Source of the DNA: Flavobacteriaceae bacterium
GTDB lineage: Bacteria; Bacteroidota; Bacteroidia; Flavobacteriales; Flavobacteriaceae
Direction of reading: 5' to 3'
Assembly (NCBI GenBank): GCA_023145595.1
Contig: JAGLDM010000351.1
Location: 1-10,473, forward strand
DNA length: 10,473 nt
Shown here: in pieces, positions 6,633 to 10,473 of the stretch
How positions within the stretch are numbered: position 1 is the first letter of the stretch
Layout: each line of letters begins with the position of its first letter
The notes under the pieces: model-generated
What the model was told of the DNA's origin: nothing
The model's input: only the letters and a program-made list of their open reading frames with translations
Database searches by the model: none
Position numbers and translations under genes: made by a program

Positions 6633-7651
6633 GATTAAAAGAATATTTCATAAAATACTCGTATTTATGCCCGTTTTCTACAAAATTTCTTCTTTCAACT
6701 TCAAAGAGGAAAGTTATTTTTCCATTTTATCACTCTATATCAAATTCACCAACTGTAATTGTTAAGCATTTGTATTCTGAAAAATCGATTGAAGAATTTA
6801 CAGATGATTTAGATTTTTTGCTAAAATATTTTATTCCGATTAGCATCGATGATTTTCTAACAAGGAAAGAAGAATTGGATTCCGATAAAAATAATTATTT
6901 TTTGTTATCATTTGATGATGGGTTGAGTTCTTTTTACAACATAGTTGCTCCGATATTAATTAAAAAAAACATTCCAGCAATTAACTTTTTAAATACGGAT
7001 TTTATTAATAATAAAGGGCTGTTTTATAGGTATAAAGTGAGCCTTTTGATTGATGAAATAGAACGGTTTGATATAAATTCTGAAGTTCTAACAAAAGTTG
7101 AAGAAATTATTTTAAATGGTGTTTGTGGTAAAATGTCAATTTTAGATTGGCTTCAAAAATGCACCATAAAAGAAGATGAAATATTGGGTAATATCGGATT
7201 ATTATTGAAAGTATCCTTTGATGATTTTCTAAAAGAGAAAAAGCCATATTTGACAGGTGGGCAAATTCAAAACCTTATAAATAACGGGTTTGAATTTGGT
7301 GCTCATAGCACTTCGCATCCTCTATATAGTGAAATAACGCACGAAGATCAATTGGACGAGACGTTTCGGAGTCTTGATTTTTTAAAAAACACGTTAAATA
7401 TTAATAACAACTATTTTTCATTTCCTTTTACAGACGATGGAGTTTCTGGAAAGTTCTTTTCAGAAATGGAAAATGAAAAAATTATTACTTTTGGGACTTC
7501 TGGTTTAAAGGAGGAGGAATTTAAACATCATTTTCAGAGAATTCCAATGGAGTATTCCGAAAACTATTCTGCAAAAAGAATAATTAGAGGGGAGTTGTTT
7601 TATTTTCTTGTTAAAAGAATAATTGGGAAAAATAAAACAATTAGGAATTAG
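6629..7651 (+). CDS. Polysaccharide deacetylase (NodB/CE4-like)
   Basis: This 340-residue protein has a recognisable CE4 deacetylase fold. An FPFYHSI motif (31-37) resembles the YH motif preceding many NodB domains. SFDDG (94-98) gives the catalytic base and first metal ligand (D96, D97). GAHSTSHP (224-231) supplies the HxxxH metal histidines H226 and H230, and SFPFTDDG (264-271) may form the next active-site motif. The D97-to-H226 spacing is about 130 residues, far longer than in compact NodB domains. The intervening region (about 125-210) is an insertion that could act in substrate recognition. No signal peptide is clear, so cytoplasmic or membrane-associated action is likely. It overlaps the FemAB-like gene by 4 bp and is the last gene of the plus-strand block. 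Its final 11 bp overlap the convergent acetyltransferase gene. Activity looks intact; the substrate is unknown. Confidence 0.88.
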   Translation: MRLKEYFIKYSYLCPFSTKFLLSTSKRKVIFPFYHSISNSPTVIVKHLYSEKSIEEFTDDLDFLLKYFIPISIDDFLTRKEELDSDKNNYFLLSFDDGLSSFYNIVAPILIKKNIPAINFLNTDFINNKGLFYRYKVSLLIDEIERFDINSEVLTKVEEIILNGVCGKMSILDWLQKCTIKEDEILGNIGLLLKVSFDDFLKEKKPYLTGGQIQNLINNGFEFGAHSTSHPLYSEITHEDQLDETFRSLDFLKNTLNINNNYFSFPFTDDGVSGKFFSEMENEKIITFGTSGLKEEEFKHHFQRIPMEYSENYSAKRIIRGELFYFLVKRIIGKNKTIRN

Positions 7652-8276
7652 ATTGATTTATAAAATCTAAATATTCCTTAGGGATCCTCTTGTTCAATTT
7701 TAATTTGGAGAAGTCTTCGGTATATGGCTCTTTGTGCTTAATAACTTTACAAGGGTTGCCAACAGCAATTGAATTGGACGGGATGTTTTTAGAGACAATA
7801 CTGCCAGCACCAATAACTACATTTGAGCCAATTTGAACTTCAGGTAAAATAACGCAATTAGCACCAATCCAAACATTGTCTCCTATAATAATTGAATCGC
7901 ATTTTTTTTGTTTGCTAAAATTTTCTAGTTCATGGTTTGAAGAGATAATTTTTGTTCCTGGTCCAAGTTCTACATTTGACCCAAATGATATTCCGTTATT
8001 TGCTTGAATATAATTTCCTAAATTATCACCAGGGTCACAAATAATTCCTTTTTTAATATTATGTGCACCTGTAACTGTTGAAGTAAAATGTACAGGCCAT
8101 TTTACAGACCCATTAATCCGTAATATTTTTTGAGGGATAAAGTAATAGAAAAATAATTTCCGATAAGTTGTGTAGTTATATTTTGGTCTAAAATATAAAG
8201 GATAAGCAAGATTTATGATCCAACCAAAAATAAAAAAGTCGAGTTTATTAATTAGATTTTTTTTTATTGAATTCAT
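7641..8276 (-). CDS. Left-handed beta-helix (hexapeptide repeat) O-acetyltransferase
   Basis: This 211-residue protein belongs to the LbH acyltransferases (related to serine acetyltransferase, WcaF and CatB-like sugar acetyltransferases). The N-terminal 60 residues contain a hydrophobic, aromatic segment (FFIFGWIINLAYPLYF, 14-29) that may associate with the membrane. Hexapeptide turns run from about 62 to 176. The probable catalytic histidine is H115 in SSNHELENF. The last coils, IIGDNVWIGANCVILP (130-145) and SNVVIGAGSIVSKNIP (151-166), are followed by the characteristic AVGNPCKVIK (171-180). By family it transfers acetyl from acetyl-CoA to a sugar hydroxyl, here probably in the surface polysaccharide. 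It lies 8 bp downstream of the methyltransferase gene, implying co-transcription, and converges on the plus-strand block with an 11-bp coding overlap. Confidence 0.9.
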   Translation of the reverse strand: MNSIKKNLINKLDFFIFGWIINLAYPLYFRPKYNYTTYRKLFFYYFIPQKILRINGSVKWPVHFTSTVTGAHNIKKGIICDPGDNLGNYIQANNGISFGSNVELGPGTKIISSNHELENFSKQKKCDSIIIGDNVWIGANCVILPEVQIGSNVVIGAGSIVSKNIPSNSIAVGNPCKVIKHKEPYTEDFSKLKLNKRIPKEYLDFINQSNS

Positions 8277-8284
8277 GTTTTCTC

Positions 8285-9049
8285 TTATTTGTTACAGATA
8301 AAAAGTAAACCTGAGTTTTGAAATCCAAATTTATGTATTTCACTTGGACTTAAATTTTCTGCAGGGTTTATTACCTTTACCTTAAACCCTAAGTCTTTCA
8401 GCCTATTTTCAAAATCGTGACCATAACAACGCTGAAGATAGGGAGCACCATATAATTTATAGCGTTCAGCATCACTATCTGCAGAAAAGACTTCGAAAGT
8501 TTCTTTGTATTGGGTGTAAATATGTTCCTGAAGAATTAAAACTCCATCTTTTTTTAACACTCGTAAAAATTCTGTTAAAGCCTTCTTATCTTGTTTTACA
8601 ACAGAAATAACATGACTACAAAGAATAAGGTCAAAAGAGTCATCGTTATATTGAATATTAGTGATGTCCATTTTAACCATGGCTAGATTTGGATTTAAAT
8701 CAGCGCTGAGGTATTCAATACTGTTGTTTTTCTGTAATTTTTTTTCAATTGCCCTTTCGGGAGCAATGTGTAAAATTTTATTTTGATTGTTGAGTAAATT
8801 CGAGCCACTTAAGTACCACCAAAGGACTCTAGTTCTTTCGAGGGAGGAGCACCAGGGACAAACAGCATTCACTCTTTTTACTTCTCGATCTCCATACGAT
8901 CCAAATTCTCGAAATTCTTTATTGCAACAATTACACTTTACTTGGTTTCCTCTGTAAGAAACTGAGTTTATTTTTTTTATTAAAAACCGAATGTTTATTC
9001 TTAGTTTTTCTGGAAGAATTTTTTTGTAAATTTTTTTTATTAAAATCAT
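8285..9049 (-). CDS. SAM-dependent methyltransferase with N-terminal zinc-ribbon-like motif
   Basis: This 254-residue protein has a basic N-terminus (about 1-30), a likely zinc ribbon formed by C39/C42 and C64/C67 (CNCC ... CPWC, followed by SSLERTR), and a class I methyltransferase domain (about 90-250). Motif I reads ILHIAPE (92-98) instead of a glycine-rich loop. The acidic SAM-ribose ligand is probably D117 in SADLNP. MDIT (127-130) and DSFDLILCSHV (137-147) give the next motifs. The LHIAPE/CPxC combination is a recognisable bacterial subfamily often found in glycan clusters, but its substrate is not established. Sugar O-methylation is inferred from the neighbours. It is the first gene of the two-gene minus-strand unit and has a candidate promoter box just upstream. 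Long A-runs near the start encode lysines, making the precise start and frame sensitive to sequencing error. Confidence 0.85.
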   Translation of the reverse strand: MILIKKIYKKILPEKLRINIRFLIKKINSVSYRGNQVKCNCCNKEFREFGSYGDREVKRVNAVCPWCSSLERTRVLWWYLSGSNLLNNQNKILHIAPERAIEKKLQKNNSIEYLSADLNPNLAMVKMDITNIQYNDDSFDLILCSHVISVVKQDKKALTEFLRVLKKDGVLILQEHIYTQYKETFEVFSADSDAERYKLYGAPYLQRCYGHDFENRLKDLGFKVKVINPAENLSPSEIHKFGFQNSGLLFICNK

Positions 9050-9070
9050 TTAATCTTAATTAACTTGCTA

Positions 9071-9078
9071 CAAATTTA
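9071..9078 (-). promoter_or_regulatory. Candidate -7 box for the methyltransferase-acetyltransferase unit
   Basis: On the minus strand the bases read TAAATTTG, an exact TAnnTTTG match, 21 bp upstream of the methyltransferase ATG. No good -33 TTG element is visible at the expected spacing, only a T-rich patch complementary to 9092-9095. Confidence 0.45.
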
Positions 9079-9100
9079 ATTTTTTTAGCATAAAAGACTT

Positions 9101-9108
9101 TATTATTG
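9101..9108 (+). promoter_or_regulatory. Weak candidate -7 box for the flippase gene
   Basis: TATTATTG matches TAnnTTTG at all but one fixed position and lies 15 bp before the flippase ATG. No clear -33 element precedes it. The divergent arrangement requires a promoter in this 74-bp gap, and this is the best site I see. Confidence 0.3.
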
Positions 9109-9123
9109 TAGATAAATTTTTAA

Positions 9124-10389
9124 ATGAGTTTTATTAATCAAAAAAACATAAAAAAAACAATAGGTCAACTCGGAACTCTTCTGTTTGGAAGTGGGTTTTC
9201 TTTTTTGGTTAATGTTGTTGGTTTATATATATATTCCAAATTATATAGTGCGGAACAATTTGGGGTTTTTGCTTTGTTTGTTTCTGTTATTTCAATTGTA
9301 TCTATCGTTACATCATTAGGATTGGAATATGTTATTGTTTTACAAAAGACTGTAAAAGAGGCGTTGTATATTCGTAATGTTTGTGAGAACATTGTTATTT
9401 ATTTTTCATTAATATTAGTTTTTATTTCGGTTTTGTTGGTAGCAGGTTCGATTCAATTTTTTGATGAGTCAGAACTGATTTGGATATTAGTAGTAATGTC
9501 AATATTTTCAATTTCAATGATTAATATTTTTATTAGTTGGAATAATAAATTGAAAAATTATAAAATCATTTCTACTTATAAACTTGTTCAATCCATAAGT
9601 GTAAGTTTTATTAGTGTATTTCTTGGATATAAAAATGTTAGTTTAGGTTTGGTATTTGCTTATTCTATAGGCGTATTTGTTTCATTTCTGTATTTGTGGA
9701 GAAGTATAGATAGAAAACACCTATTTAAACGAATTGAATTACCAGAATTAAAATTAGTTCTTTCCAAGAATAGAGATACAATAAATTATTCCTATAATAT
9801 TGGGTTATTGCTTACTGCTGTTAAAGCGTTGCCGAATTTTGTTTTAGGGCACTTTTTTGGTCTTGGAATTGTGGGGGTTTATGATATGAGTATTAAAATA
9901 TTAAATATTCCTAAAAAATTATTAAGTTCAAATATAGGAGAACTTTTTTATCAAAAAGGGAGTGTGCTGTATAACAGAAATAACATGAAATTTGTTTTAT
10001 TAGCTAGAGATACATCTAAATATTTATTTCTGTTTTCAATTTTAAGTTATTTTCTTTTTGCTTTATTTGGAACAGAATTGTTTTCTTTTTTTCTAGGTGA
10101 TAAGTGGGCATTAGCAGGTGAACTTAGTGAGGTATTGTCTTTTTGGTATATGTTATTGTTTATTTCATCACCAATGGCATATGTGTTCTATATCAGAAGA
10201 ACTTTAAATAAATATTTTAAGTTCACGGTATTTGTTTTATTAATAAAGGCTTCTTTTTTGTTTATAATCGTGAATTATGATACGGCTATAAACTCAGTTT
10301 ATTTATATACTTATGTCTGTATCGGTTTAGAATTATTACTTCTTATTTATATATATATAAAAGGTTTTTTAGATTTAAAAGACGAATGA
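9124..10389 (+). CDS. Wzx-like oligosaccharide flippase (polysaccharide biosynthesis membrane protein)
   Basis: This 421-residue protein is overwhelmingly hydrophobic, with about 12 predicted membrane segments by eye (for example near 17-38, 46-68, 86-109, 117-138, 172-193, 225-245, 337-358, 366-385 and 390-413). It is the usual size for the MOP-superfamily Polysacc_synt flippases that move undecaprenyl-linked repeat units across the inner membrane. Family-like features include the N-terminal GSGFSFLVNVVGLYIYSKLY region (22-41) followed by SAEQFGVFALFVSV (42-55). A central GIVGVYDMSIKILNIPKKL (248-266) is typical of Wzx proteins. It is divergent from the methyltransferase unit and is the only transporter in the window, so it probably exports the glycan that the neighbouring enzymes modify. 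The coding sequence is markedly T-rich, as expected for a membrane protein. The substrate cannot be inferred. Confidence 0.9.
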   Translation: MSFINQKNIKKTIGQLGTLLFGSGFSFLVNVVGLYIYSKLYSAEQFGVFALFVSVISIVSIVTSLGLEYVIVLQKTVKEALYIRNVCENIVIYFSLILVFISVLLVAGSIQFFDESELIWILVVMSIFSISMINIFISWNNKLKNYKIISTYKLVQSISVSFISVFLGYKNVSLGLVFAYSIGVFVSFLYLWRSIDRKHLFKRIELPELKLVLSKNRDTINYSYNIGLLLTAVKALPNFVLGHFFGLGIVGVYDMSIKILNIPKKLLSSNIGELFYQKGSVLYNRNNMKFVLLARDTSKYLFLFSILSYFLFALFGTELFSFFLGDKWALAGELSEVLSFWYMLLFISSPMAYVFYIRRTLNKYFKFTVFVLLIKASFLFIIVNYDTAINSVYLYTYVCIGLELLLLIYIYIKGFLDLKDE

Positions 10390-10466
10390 AGCCAACCCGC
10401 CTATTTTCCGGTTTAGATCACCATTTATGGGGTTTTGAACAGAGTTCGGAAAAATCTTTGCTATAA
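10386..10466 (+). CDS. Candidate 26-codon ORF coupled to the flippase (unrecognised)
   Basis: The ORF starts in an ATGA overlap with the flippase stop and ends at TAA, encoding a 26-residue peptide beginning MKPTRLFSGLDHHLWG. I do not recognise it. The ATGA coupling mirrors the two coupled junctions upstream, but the length is short enough for chance. On the opposite strand the frame is also open from the right edge to a stop at 10375-10377 (32 codons), so the DNA could instead be the C-terminal end of a convergent gene entering from the right. The coding status is undecided. Confidence 0.2.
   Translation: MKPTRLFSGLDHHLWGFEQSSEKSLL
10404..10453. repeat. 7-bp inverted repeat with inner symmetry downstream of the flippase
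   Basis: TTTTCCG (10404-10410) and CGGAAAA (10447-10453) are exact reverse complements, enclosing CCATTTATGG (10421-10430), itself partly palindromic. The arms are too far apart for a standard intrinsic terminator. This could be part of a repeat element cut by the window edge. Confidence 0.35.
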
Positions 10467-10473
10467 TAATTAG

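Noticed and set aside
9165..9392. 75-codon minus-strand ORF inside the flippase gene
   Set aside because: It is antisense to clear membrane-segment coding sequence and has no recognisable domain.

Overview
The window looks like a chromosomal segment of a marine-type Bacteroidota, most likely a member of the Flavobacteriaceae. The evidence is strong AT bias, Bacteroidota-style -7 boxes (TAnnTTTG), weak or absent Shine-Dalgarno sequences, and protein subfamilies typical of that phylum (a DUF7033-like deacetylase, a FemAB-like protein carrying an LDFEGS motif, and a lipoprotein form of MltF). I found no tRNA, rRNA, CRISPR array, riboswitch, transposase or integrase.

Layout. Positions 1-2019 (minus strand) hold the Trk potassium-uptake pair: trkA, followed 4 bp downstream by trkH, which runs off the left edge. 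A 54-bp divergent intergenic region (2020-2073) separates trkA from radC and contains a perfect 9-bp inverted repeat whose two arms are also the two back-to-back -7 boxes. radC (2074-2769) encodes a JAMM/MPN+ protein. A 219-bp non-coding gap (2770-2988) follows and carries what look like decayed copies of dispersed repeats.

Positions 2989-7651 (plus strand) are a tightly packed four-gene block: an MltF-type lytic transglycosylase lipoprotein, a DUF7033-like polysaccharide deacetylase, a FemAB/GNAT-like acyltransferase, and a second, NodB-like polysaccharide deacetylase. The first junction is a direct abutment of stop and start; the next two are 4-bp ATGA overlaps. Positions 7641-9049 are a two-gene block on the minus strand (zinc-ribbon methyltransferase, then a hexapeptide-repeat O-acetyltransferase). 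Its last gene overlaps the tail of the second deacetylase by 11 bp. A 74-bp divergent gap then leads to a Wzx-like flippase (9124-10389). The last 84 bp contain only a 26-codon candidate ORF coupled to the flippase and an imperfect inverted repeat.

Taken together, the right three quarters of the window is probably the edge of a surface or exopolysaccharide biosynthesis locus: sugar modification (O-acetyl, methyl, de-N-acetylation), subunit export by the flippase, and a cell-wall hydrolase that could make room for envelope assembly. The left quarter is housekeeping (K+ uptake, RadC). I see no clear sign of a wholly new system. The most unusual items are the palindromic divergent promoter, the in-frame 21-bp duplication in mltF, the transglycosylase/double-deacetylase/FemAB block, and the unexplained right edge.
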